NCBI RefSeq assembly: GCF_020164455.1
Contig: NZ_JAIQWW010000012.1
Coordinates: 115,370-179,369 of the forward strand
Direction of reading: 5' to 3'
Length of the DNA: 64,000 nucleotides
Source: Phyllobacterium chamaecytisi
Lineage (GTDB): Bacteria > Pseudomonadota > Alphaproteobacteria > Rhizobiales > Rhizobiaceae
Positions 56,311 through 64,000 of the stretch are shown in pieces. Each line of letters starts with the position of its first letter. Position 1 is the first letter of the stretch. The notes under the pieces were generated by a model. It did no database searches. It saw nothing but the letters and a program-made list of their open reading frames with translations, and was not told the DNA's origin. The translations under genes were made by a program, and so were the position numbers.

Positions 56311-57159
56311 ATGAGGCCAGTACAGCAGAATAGGCGCATGCGCGGACGCGGTAACAATAATAACCGCAGCAAAGGTCCCAACCCATTGTCCCGTAACTAC
56401 GAGAGCAACGGCCCCGATGTCAAAATCCGGGGGAATGCTCAGCACGTCGCCGAAAAATATACCACTCTTGCACGGGATGCACAGAGTGCCGGTGACCGCG
56501 TGATGGCTGAAAACTATCTCCAGCACGCCGAGCACTATAATCGAATCATTCTTGCGGCTCAGGCTCAGGCGCCTGTCCAGTATCAGCGCGATGATCAGGA
56601 TCAGGATCAGGACGATGAGAATGGCTATGATGACGATGGCATGAACAATGGCAACGGTAACGGTAACGGCAACGATACCGATCGTCAGGAGGTTCCTGAA
56701 CGCCAGGAGTTCTCGCAGCGCCAGGATCGTCCCCAGCGTCAAGATCGCCAGGACCGGCCGGAGCGTCAAGATCGCCCGGAACGTCAGGATCGCCGCGACC
56801 GGCAAGACCGGCAAGAACGTGTGATGCATCAGCCGATCAACGGCAGCGGACCACAGCCAATCATTCAGGGTACACCCGCCGAAGTCGTTTATGACGACGA
56901 CACGGTCAGCCAGCGTCAGCCACAACCTCAGCCACAGGCCCAGCCGGTTGAAAATGGCGCTGCGGTGGCACCCGAGGCAGAGGCTGCCGAAGCAAAGCCA
57001 GCGCGTCGCGCACCGCGTGGCCGCAGGCCAGCCCGGCCGCGCGTCGCGGAGGAAAATGGTGCGGAAGCAAGTGCTCCGGATACCGCCAACGATCTTTCGC
57101 CTGCCGGCATCGTTGCCGAGGTGAAGAAGCGCCGGACAGCGGTCGAATCCGACGTTTGA
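56311..57159 (+). CDS. DUF4167 domain protein with low-complexity RNA-binding-like tail
   Basis: A 282-residue protein. The N-terminal DUF4167 domain (about 1-85) starts with basic RMRGRGNNNNRSKGPNPLSR and contains VKIRGNAQHVAEKYTTLARD and AENYLQHAEHYNRI. An acidic QDQDQDDENG patch, an NGNGNGN run and a repeated RQDRPE tract (about 128-170) follow, then an Ala/Arg/Pro-rich region and a conserved C-terminal LSPAGIVAEVKKRR. The family is restricted mainly to alphaproteobacteria. The charged disordered tail suggests RNA or ribosome binding; function unknown. Confidence 0.88.
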   Translation: MRPVQQNRRMRGRGNNNNRSKGPNPLSRNYESNGPDVKIRGNAQHVAEKYTTLARDAQSAGDRVMAENYLQHAEHYNRIILAAQAQAPVQYQRDDQDQDQDDENGYDDDGMNNGNGNGNGNDTDRQEVPERQEFSQRQDRPQRQDRQDRPERQDRPERQDRRDRQDRQERVMHQPINGSGPQPIIQGTPAEVVYDDDTVSQRQPQPQPQAQPVENGAAVAPEAEAAEAKPARRAPRGRRPARPRVAEENGAEASAPDTANDLSPAGIVAEVKKRRTAVESDV

Positions 57160-57180
57160 TCTGGACGGACTGAGTTGTTA

Positions 57181-57218
57181 CGCCACTCGCAGGGAAGCCT
57201 GCGGGTGGCGTTTTGATT
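57181..57218 (+). terminator. Terminator after the DUF4167 gene
   Basis: A 13-bp stem CGCCACTCGCAGG / CCTGCGGGTGGCG with one G-T mismatch and loop GAAG is followed by TTTTGATTT. It lies 21 bp past the stop. Confidence 0.88.
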
Positions 57219-57389
57219 TCGGTTGTCGTTGGGCTGCAAGATATCAATACTCGCCCAAATCCTGTAGTTGCCATCCGTCTCGCGACCATCGCCCATCTTC
57301 CCAGCACGCGATAAAGCGGCGTGGCATGGGTGGGGCTTTTTGTGCTAAAACAACAAGTCACAGGCAGTAATAAAAGCTGGAATTCCGAT

Positions 57390-57418
57390 CTTGCAGGCTG
57401 CGGACAATATTCCCATAT
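57390..57418 (+). promoter_or_regulatory. Candidate RpoH (heat-shock) promoter of clpB
   Basis: CTTGCA at 57390-57395 and TCCCATAT at 57411-57418 are separated by 15 bp and resemble the sigma-32 pattern (CTTGAA, CCCCATNT). It lies about 96 bp upstream of the clpB ATG. The family is known to be heat-induced through RpoH, which supports the reading; the match is one base off in each box. Confidence 0.45.
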
Positions 57419-57514
57419 TTCTTCGAGCAAATGGGTCTGCCTCTTGCAGGGGGCCCGTCACCAACACACCGTGCGATGCCGCTTGAAGGGTCGTTCGGGA
57501 AAAGGAGACACCAT

Positions 57515-60127
57515 ATGAACATTGAAAAATATACCGAGCGCGTCCGGGGGTTCATCCAGTCAGCACAGACCTTTGCCCTCTCATCCAACCACCAGCAATT
57601 TGCACCCGAACATTTGTTGAAGGTCTTGGTCGATGACGAGGAGGGCCTTGCCGCATCCCTGATCGAGCGGGCAGGCGGGCGCATAGCTGATGTACGCCTT
57701 GGCTTGCAGGCAGCGCTTGACGCCTTGCCCAAAGTAACCGGCGGCAACGGGCAGCTTTATCTCGCCCAGCCCTTGGCCAAGATTTTCACGACTGCAGAGG
57801 AACTGGCACAGAAAGCTGGCGACAGTTTTGTTACTGTCGAGCGCCTTCTGACTGCGATGGCCATCGAAAAGTCGGCCAAGACCGCGGACATATTGAGCCG
57901 CGCCGGCGTGACCGCTGCGGGGCTCAATGCCGTCATCAACGACATCCGCAAAGGGCGGACCGCAGATTCGGCTTCAGCCGAGAACACCTACGATGCCTTG
58001 AAGAAATATGCACGCGATCTCACCGCGGATGCACGGGCCGGGAAGCTCGATCCTGTGATTGGACGCGACGATGAAATCCGCCGCACTATTCAGGTATTGT
58101 CGCGGCGCACCAAGAATAATCCAGTGCTGATTGGCGAGCCGGGCGTCGGCAAGACGGCAATCGCCGAAGGGCTCGCGCTGCGTATCGTCAATGGCGATGT
58201 GCCTGAATCACTGAAAGACAAGCAGTTGATGGCGCTCGATATGGGCGCTCTCATTGCCGGTGCGAAATATCGTGGCGAGTTCGAGGAGCGGCTGAAAAGT
58301 GTGCTGTCCGAAGTCACTTCGGCAAATGGCCAGATCATCCTGTTCATCGACGAGATGCACACGCTTGTCGGCGCTGGCAAGGCCGAAGGTGCGATGGACG
58401 CTTCCAACCTGTTGAAGCCGGCACTGGCGCGCGGTGAGCTCCACTGCGTTGGCGCGACGACACTCGACGAATATCGCAAGCATGTCGAAAAGGATGCGGC
58501 GCTTGCCCGCCGGTTTCAGCCGGTATTTGTCGATGAGCCTTCGGTGGAGGATACCATCTCGATCCTGCGCGGCTTGAAGGAGAAATACGAGCAGCATCAT
58601 AAAGTTCGAATTTCCGATTCGGCGCTGGTTGCGGCGGCGACCTTGTCCAACCGCTACATCACCGACCGGTTCTTGCCCGACAAGGCGATCGATTTGATCG
58701 ACGAAGGCGCAGCACGGCTTCGCATGCAGGTTGATTCCAAACCGGAAGAACTGGATGAGATCGACCGCCGTATCATGCAGTTGAAGATCGAGCGCGAGGC
58801 GCTGAAGGTCGAGAAAGACGACGCATCCCGAGATCGTCTTGAGCGGCTGGAGAAGGAACTCGCCGATCTGGAAGAACAGTCGACCGCGATAACCAACACA
58901 TGGCAGGCTGAAAAGCAGAAGCTCGGCCATGCGGCCGACTTGAAGCGACAGCTTGACGATGCACGCAATGCGCTTGCGTCTGCCCAGCGCAACGGTGAAT
59001 TCCAGAAGGCCGGCGAGCTTGCCTATGGGACTATCCCCCAGTTGGAAAAGCAGCTGGCGGAGGCTGAACAGCATGACGGTTCAACCTCGATGGTCGAAGA
59101 AATCGTGACACCGGATCATATCGCTCAGGTTGTTTCGCGCTGGACTGGCATTCCGGTAGACCGGATGCTGGAAGGCGAACGTGAGAAGCTGTTGCGTATG
59201 GAGGATGAACTGGCTAAGCGGGTCGTCGGTCAGGGCGAAGCAGTCCAGGCTGTGTCGAAAGCCATTCGCCGCGCGCGTGCAGGATTGCAGGATCCTAACC
59301 GGCCTATCGGCTCGTTCATCTTTCTTGGGCCAACAGGTGTCGGCAAGACGGAGCTGACGAAAACGCTGGCTTCATTCCTGTTCTCCGACGAGACGGCCAT
59401 GGTTCGGCTCGACATGTCCGAATACATGGAAAAGCATTCGGTCTCGCGGCTGATCGGCGCGCCTCCGGGCTATGTCGGTTATGAAGAGGGTGGTGCTCTC
59501 ACCGAGGCTGTCAGGCGCAGGCCTTATCAGGTGGTTCTCTTCGACGAGATCGAAAAGGCCCATCCGGATGTGTTCAATGTGCTTCTGCAGGTTCTTGACG
59601 ATGGCCGTCTGACTGATGGTCAGGGGCGTACTGTCGATTTCCGCAACACGCTGATCATCATGACATCGAACCTCGGGGCCGAGTACCTTGTCGGGCTGTC
59701 AGAGGGCCAGGATGTCGAGGAGGTTCGTGAAGAGGTGATGAACGTCGTCAAGGCATCGTTCCGGCCGGAGTTCCTCAACCGCGTGGATGAAATCATCCTG
59801 TTCCATCGGTTGCAGCGCAAGGAAATGGGCAAGATCGTGGCAATCCAGCTGCAGCATCTGCAGTCGCTTCTGACAGATCGCAAGATCGTTTTGAAGATCG
59901 ATGAGGATGCAACGAACTGGCTGGCCGAGAAAGGTTACGATCCTGCCTATGGTGCGCGACCATTGAAGCGCGTGATCCAGAAGGAAGTGCAAGACCCGCT
60001 GGCCGAAAGGATCCTGCTCGGCGAGATACTGGATGGCTCCACGGTCAAGATCACCGCTGGGTCGGACAGGCTGAACTTCAAGTCTGTTAAATCCGCTCCC
60101 GAACGGGAAAAGAGCGAGGCCGCGTAA
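57515..60127 (+). CDS. clpB: ATP-dependent chaperone ClpB
   Basis: An 870-residue AAA+ disaggregase that works with DnaK to rescue aggregated proteins. The start at 57515 follows AAAGGAGA and gives [18 protein letters not shown]. The Clp N-domain occupies about 1-145. Walker A motifs are GEPGVGKT and GPTGVGKT, with Walker [10 protein letters not shown] in the first ring. The long coiled-coil middle domain (about 410-525, rich in Glu/Lys/Leu) separates ClpB from ClpA and ClpC. Monocistronic between two terminators. Confidence 0.97.
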   Translation: MNIEKYTERVRGFIQSAQTFALSSNHQQFAPEHLLKVLVDDEEGLAASLIERAGGRIADVRLGLQAALDALPKVTGGNGQLYLAQPLAKIFTTAEELAQKAGDSFVTVERLLTAMAIEKSAKTADILSRAGVTAAGLNAVINDIRKGRTADSASAENTYDALKKYARDLTADARAGKLDPVIGRDDEIRRTIQVLSRRTKNNPVLIGEPGVGKTAIAEGLALRIVNGDVPESLKDKQLMALDMGALIAGAKYRGEFEERLKSVLSEVTSANGQIILFIDEMHTLVGAGKAEGAMDASNLLKPALARGELHCVGATTLDEYRKHVEKDAALARRFQPVFVDEPSVEDTISILRGLKEKYEQHHKVRISDSALVAAATLSNRYITDRFLPDKAIDLIDEGAARLRMQVDSKPEELDEIDRRIMQLKIEREALKVEKDDASRDRLERLEKELADLEEQSTAITNTWQAEKQKLGHAADLKRQLDDARNALASAQRNGEFQKAGELAYGTIPQLEKQLAEAEQHDGSTSMVEEIVTPDHIAQVVSRWTGIPVDRMLEGEREKLLRMEDELAKRVVGQGEAVQAVSKAIRRARAGLQDPNRPIGSFIFLGPTGVGKTELTKTLASFLFSDETAMVRLDMSEYMEKHSVSRLIGAPPGYVGYEEGGALTEAVRRRPYQVVLFDEIEKAHPDVFNVLLQVLDDGRLTDGQGRTVDFRNTLIIMTSNLGAEYLVGLSEGQDVEEVREEVMNVVKASFRPEFLNRVDEIILFHRLQRKEMGKIVAIQLQHLQSLLTDRKIVLKIDEDATNWLAEKGYDPAYGARPLKRVIQKEVQDPLAERILLGEILDGSTVKITAGSDRLNFKSVKSAPEREKSEAA

Positions 60128-60160
60128 GTGCGCTCTGCACAAAAACAGCAAACAAAGGAG

Positions 60161-60187
60161 ATGGCCGCCATATAGCGGCCATTTTCA
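60161..60187 (+). terminator. Terminator of clpB
   Basis: An 8-bp stem ATGGCCGC / GCGGCCAT with loop CATATA is followed by TTTTCA, 34 bp past the clpB stop. Confidence 0.85.
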
Positions 60188-60305
60188 CGTCCCGTTCATT
60201 CGATAAATGCAACGATAAAAGCCTATCGTCATTAACCATAAAGACAGGAAAATCGGTCATTTATGCTTAACGACAAGTTAGTGGCAGAAACCGGAAGCTG
60301 AAGGC

Positions 60306-61691
60306 ATGACGTCTTATCGTTGTTCACTATTTGGAATGTTGTTGATTGCTTCAACAGGTGCTGTCGCTCCGTTCACCGCACAAGCCGCAGAAAGCACTGT
60401 GCCCGTCGTCAACGATCAGGCTTCATATACCGTTGCGCAATGGTTCGAACCGCGTGAGCGGCGGCAAGCTTATCGATCCTATTTTGACGAGTATGGCCGT
60501 AAAATTACCGTGGATCGCCGTGGGCGGATCGTTTCGGTCGAAGAGGCGCAAACCAATCAATCGAATGAGGGGACGGATTATTTTCCCGATGCGCCGCAGG
60601 ATCCCTATGACACGGGTGCGATTTCGAATGATCCTTACGGCACGGCACTGCCTTCCGAGAGCGATTATGGCAGCGTCAACCGCGAACCTTTGCCGCCTGC
60701 CAACGGCGAATCGGATTTGCAGCCCACCGATCCGAACCTTGTAGAACCGGGTGCGCCGAGCGATGGCCTGACAGATGTTCCGCAGCAGGAGCAGATACCT
60801 GTCCATCCGAATCCGGCGCCGACGATAGAATTGCCGAAGGGACAGGGCGCGAAAGCCAAGATCGCCGCGATCCAGGTTCTGCTCGACCGGATCGGCGTAT
60901 CCCCTGGCGTTATCGATGGCCACAAGGGCGGTAATGTCGACAAGGCTGTTGCCGCTTTCGAGGAAATGACCGGACAACAGTTCGATCCTCTCAACGAAGA
61001 AGGTATCAATGCATCGCTGGAACAGACCGGCGGTACGGCGTTCATGTCCTATACGATCACATCCGAAGATGCCGCTTATCCATTCGTCGCTTCCATCCCG
61101 GAAGATTATAGCCACAAGGCGCAATTGGAGCGCATGGCCTTCACGTCAGTGACGGAAATGCTGGCCGAGCGGTTTCACATGGACGAGAACTATCTGAAAG
61201 AGCTCAATCCGGGTGTGGATTTCAACACGCCGGGCGTTGCGATTCAGGTTGCAAGTATCGGGCAGAATGCCGGCGGCGCCGTGACGCGCATCATTGCCGA
61301 TAAGGGACGCAAACAGGTCCGTGGATACAATGCCGAGGGGCGGCTGGTCGTCGCCTATCCGGCAACAATCGGGTCGACCGATACGCCATCGCCTTCGGGT
61401 ACCGTGCAGGTCGAGCGGGTCGCGCTCAATCCGAATTATACCTACAACCCGAAAATCAACTTCAAGCAGGGCGAGAACAATTCGGTTTTGACGATACCGC
61501 CGGGACCGAACGGCCCTGTGGGGACCGTGTGGATCGCCTTGTCGAAGCCGACTTATGGGATTCACGGCACACCTGAACCGTCAAAGATCGGCAAGACCAA
61601 CAGCCACGGTTGTGTGCGCCTGACCAATTGGGATGCGACGGAACTGTCGAAGCTCGTGCAGAAGGGCGTGACAGTCGAATTCCAGGAATAG
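60306..61691 (+). CDS. L,D-transpeptidase (YkuD family) with peptidoglycan-binding region
   Basis: A 461-residue secreted enzyme. A signal peptide (about 1-27, ending AQA) is followed by a proline-rich spacer and a PG_binding-1-like segment (IQVLLDRIGVSPGVIDGHKG, about 197-216). A LysM-like stretch comes next, then the YkuD domain (about 330-461), whose catalytic motif is SHGC with Cys436, in HGTPEPSKIGKTNSHGCVRL. It would make 3-3 peptide cross-links or attach proteins to peptidoglycan, important in Rhizobiales, which grow from the pole. Convergent with the M23 gene, with 3 bp between. Confidence 0.92.
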   Translation: MTSYRCSLFGMLLIASTGAVAPFTAQAAESTVPVVNDQASYTVAQWFEPRERRQAYRSYFDEYGRKITVDRRGRIVSVEEAQTNQSNEGTDYFPDAPQDPYDTGAISNDPYGTALPSESDYGSVNREPLPPANGESDLQPTDPNLVEPGAPSDGLTDVPQQEQIPVHPNPAPTIELPKGQGAKAKIAAIQVLLDRIGVSPGVIDGHKGGNVDKAVAAFEEMTGQQFDPLNEEGINASLEQTGGTAFMSYTITSEDAAYPFVASIPEDYSHKAQLERMAFTSVTEMLAERFHMDENYLKELNPGVDFNTPGVAIQVASIGQNAGGAVTRIIADKGRKQVRGYNAEGRLVVAYPATIGSTDTPSPSGTVQVERVALNPNYTYNPKINFKQGENNSVLTIPPGPNGPVGTVWIALSKPTYGIHGTPEPSKIGKTNSHGCVRLTNWDATELSKLVQKGVTVEFQE

Positions 61692-61694
61692 GGT

Positions 61695-63647
61695 TTAGCC
61701 GCTGGCAGCGACCTTGGTGCCCTTTGCTTCGTCGTCTTTGAGAAGCTGATCGATACGCTCACGTTCGCGCTTGAACGCGACCAGATCATCGCCGCCAAGT
61801 TCACCGCCGCTTGGAAGGCGGATGCGCATCGGATCGACTTTGGAGCCATTGACGATCACTTCGTAATGCAAATGAGGGCCAGTCGAAAGCCCGGTCGACC
61901 CGAGGTAACCTATAACCTGGCCCTGCCGCACCTTCGCACCCGGGATCACGCCACTGGCTATAGCGTTCTGATGCGAATAGCTGCTTTCATAGCCGTTGGA
62001 ATGGCGAATGAGCGTCTGGTTGCCATAGCCGTTGGTCCACCCCGCACGTTCGACGACGCCATTGCCTGCAGCGATGATCGGCGTTCCGCGCGGAGCTGAC
62101 CAGTCCACACCCGTATGCATGCGGGAATAACCAAGGATAGGATGACGGCGCATCCCGAAAGGCGAACGGAAGATGCCGTTCGGTACAGGTTTACGGAGCA
62201 GGAACTGCTTGGAGCTCTTGCCGTCCTCGTCGTAATAGTCGGTGTTGCCGTCCTTGCTGTGGAACCGGTAGAATTTTTTCAGGTCGCCGCCGAAATTGGC
62301 AGCAACGTAGAGAATTTCCGAATCGTCGCCGGCCTTCTCCGAATCTGCCGGGAGCGAGAACAAGGCTTCCAACTCATCGGTGGGTGAAAGCTGCGACTGG
62401 AAATCGACATCGGAAGCAAGCATCCTGATGAGCTGTTTGATCATCGAATCCGTCATGCCATAGGCGACACCGGCGCGGTAGATGCCGTCATAGATCGTGG
62501 GCAAATCTTCAGTCCGACGCGAGACGGGGGGATTGTCGTCGAATGCAACCTGCAGGCCCGGCGTCATCTCTGGTTCGTCCGCCGGGACATATTGGTCGCG
62601 GTCGTTGAGGGCAATTGTCAGGACATGCGTGCTTCCATTATAGACGCTGGCCCGCATGATCCTGTCGGTATTGTTCCGGGACTCGATCCCAAGCCGCAAT
62701 ACGCTGCCGCTCTTCAAACGCGGCGAGTTCAACAGCTTGGCGATGGCTTCCGACATGCCCGTAGCGTCGCCGTTCTCGTAGCCTGCATCATTGAGTGCAG
62801 CCAGAATATCCTTGTCACTGCGGAACGGAATGAGTTCTTCCGAATAACCGGCACTCTCGGCGTCCTCGGACAGCCGGGGAGAGACGCTGACATTTTCCTG
62901 AATGATTTTGACGGCAAGGGGACTGCGAAGGTTATAAGGATCCTCGTCTGTACCAAATCGCAGCGGGTCCACGTAATGGAGAGAGGCGACCTGAATCGCT
63001 CCATCGGTCAGAAGCGAGCCGGTGTTGCGGACCACCTCTTCCACGTCATCCACACTCAGATCATCGGATGGATCGTACTGCGCCGTGGCCAAGGGGAAAT
63101 CCACAGTGCGGAGGCTGACTTCGCTCTCCACCTTGGCACCGTAGATCAGGCCTGTTTTCGGTGTAGGATCGGTGCCTTCATTGGCTTCTGCGAACACGTC
63201 GAGCGGGTTGAACGCGGGATAGCGACGATTCGTGTTGTGGACATCGGCGAGCGCGATATGGACGAATTCGAACGGCATTGAACGAATGACGTCCCGCTCG
63301 CCATCCTTGAACATGGTTGAAACATCGAGCCGCCGGCGGTCGCGATTTTTCTGGATGGGTGTCGTTGCGGCAACGCGAGCGCCTTTGGTGACATCGGAAT
63401 TGCCGCCCGGCGCGGGCATTGCATTGCGGGCCATTAGTTCCGGCGGCGTTGCCAGCTGTTCGCGGCCGTCAAGCGCTGCAAACAGGGCCACACCCATCAA
63501 TATGCTGGAAGTGATACCAGTAAGAAAGGTGCCGGCAAGCCATCGCGCCGAGATCTCACGCCGATCCGGCGGGCCACGACGGCCGTCCGTAATCAACGGC
63601 GGCTCGTTGCCCGGATCGATTGATGAGTGCCCCTCGTACTCGTTCAT
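61695..63647 (-). CDS. M23 family peptidoglycan endopeptidase, membrane-anchored
   Basis: A 650-residue protein with a cytoplasmic N-terminus (1-36), one membrane helix (about 37-58), a large periplasmic region and a C-terminal LytM/M23 domain (about 490-600). Zinc ligands are visible in MHTGVDWSAP and in HLHYEV, with YSHQNA near the site. The long middle part contains LysM-like or structural repeats that I cannot name; it contains FEFVHIALADVHNTN. It would cut peptide cross-links or activate amidases. Being opposite an L,D-transpeptidase gene suggests linked wall remodelling. Confidence 0.9.
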   Translation of the reverse strand: MNEYEGHSSIDPGNEPPLITDGRRGPPDRREISARWLAGTFLTGITSSILMGVALFAALDGREQLATPPELMARNAMPAPGGNSDVTKGARVAATTPIQKNRDRRRLDVSTMFKDGERDVIRSMPFEFVHIALADVHNTNRRYPAFNPLDVFAEANEGTDPTPKTGLIYGAKVESEVSLRTVDFPLATAQYDPSDDLSVDDVEEVVRNTGSLLTDGAIQVASLHYVDPLRFGTDEDPYNLRSPLAVKIIQENVSVSPRLSEDAESAGYSEELIPFRSDKDILAALNDAGYENGDATGMSEAIAKLLNSPRLKSGSVLRLGIESRNNTDRIMRASVYNGSTHVLTIALNDRDQYVPADEPEMTPGLQVAFDDNPPVSRRTEDLPTIYDGIYRAGVAYGMTDSMIKQLIRMLASDVDFQSQLSPTDELEALFSLPADSEKAGDDSEILYVAANFGGDLKKFYRFHSKDGNTDYYDEDGKSSKQFLLRKPVPNGIFRSPFGMRRHPILGYSRMHTGVDWSAPRGTPIIAAGNGVVERAGWTNGYGNQTLIRHSNGYESSYSHQNAIASGVIPGAKVRQGQVIGYLGSTGLSTGPHLHYEVIVNGSKVDPMRIRLPSGGELGGDDLVAFKRERERIDQLLKDDEAKGTKVAASG

Positions 63648-64000
63648 ACTGTTAAGTGTTGATCCTGTCGCCGTTATAGACTGCGGGCTTATGAGATTTT
63701 TCGGCGCTTGCCGACCAGCCTTGTACTGGCATGAAATCGATTGGGACGCAGTTTTGCCCTCCCAGCTTGCCTATGTCAACGCGCGGTCCCGCAAGCCTGT
63801 GCAAATGCTGCATGGTACAGAATGATAGATGGGACTGATCGTGTGGCATGGGAGCGAGCGCTATGTCGGGATTTGGGCATGTTTGTGGCCGGTCCATTCA
63901 CATTTCAATTCGCCGGCTATATCCGCAAGGCGCCACTTTGCATGTTAAAACCGCGTCCCAAAAGACTCTGTCATATTTTTCACAATTTCTTCAAAATCGA
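63648..64000. other. Last 350 bp of the window: no gene recognised
   Basis: It must contain the promoter of the M23 gene on its left side. The right part is AT-richer. I find no tRNA, terminator or domain. A gene beginning beyond the window edge may have its promoter here. Confidence 0.45.

Noticed and set aside
56690..56830. Regularly spaced short repeats as a CRISPR array
   Set aside because: The units are about 12 bp, adjacent and in frame within a coding region; there are no unique spacers and no cas genes.

Overview
The window looks like chromosomal DNA of a high-GC alphaproteobacterium of the Rhizobiales (Hyphomicrobiales), most likely near Phyllobacterium, Brucella/Ochrobactrum or Mesorhizobium. 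I infer this from gene content and order, not from a database search. The clues are lysC-ptsP-prfA-prmC-DUF4167-clpB, secA divergent from a parvulin next to argJ, comF-grxC-nitrilase-DUF1178, etfBA beside 3-hydroxybutyryl-CoA dehydrogenase, and a cobalamin adenosyltransferase beside a twin-TM protein. Intergenic palindromic repeats of the rhizobial kind support it.

Region 1 (1-19.1 kb) is mostly core housekeeping: a YdcF-like envelope protein and PlsC acyltransferase; a large secreted alpha/beta-hydrolase lipoprotein flanked by two direct copies of a palindromic repeat; a DEAD-box RNA helicase; YaiI and ExoD; the 3-hydroxyacyl-CoA dehydrogenase/EtfA/EtfB block for acyl-CoA or butyrate oxidation; a rhomboid protease; cobalamin adenosyltransferase; an SDR; BrkB/YihY; a DMT transporter; GluQRS; an AlkA-type glycosylase; an HNH nuclease; DsbB and YqaA; and tRNA-Leu(CAA).

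Region 2 (19.2-34.6 kb) is accessory and loosely packed. It starts with an FCD-GntR regulator whose start codons sit inside a perfect 30-bp palindrome. A flavin reductase, an HpaB-type aromatic hydroxylase and a cupin follow. Next come a hydrolase-cyclase fusion, a Rieske-FAD reductase, a DUF2270 membrane protein, a YciI-like protein and an isolated glucose-6-phosphate dehydrogenase. A broken tyrosine-integrase relic (frameshift plus internal deletion) lies beside an AT-richer gtr-like glycosylation module (GT-C membrane protein, GtrB-like, GtrA-like, methyltransferase). Several gaps of 400-700 bp hold no convincing gene.

Region 3 (34.6-64 kb) returns to dense core genes: a CelD-like acetyltransferase coupled to a polysaccharide flippase; secA; a parvulin isomerase; argJ-GNAT-mutT; a methyltransferase divergent from comF-grxC-nitrilase-DUF1178; a DMT transporter; ubiG; a GFA protein; lysC-ptsP-prfA-prmC; a DUF4167 protein; clpB with a candidate heat-shock promoter; and convergent L,D-transpeptidase and M23 peptidoglycan enzymes.

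Three dispersed repeat families are visible. One 180-bp element occurs in inverted orientation at 17.5 and 41.4 kb and brackets the accessory region. I see no CRISPR array, rRNA, intact insertion sequence or replication origin. The least ordinary items are the palindromic operator with its hydroxylase cassette, the gtr module next to the integrase relic, and the repeat families.
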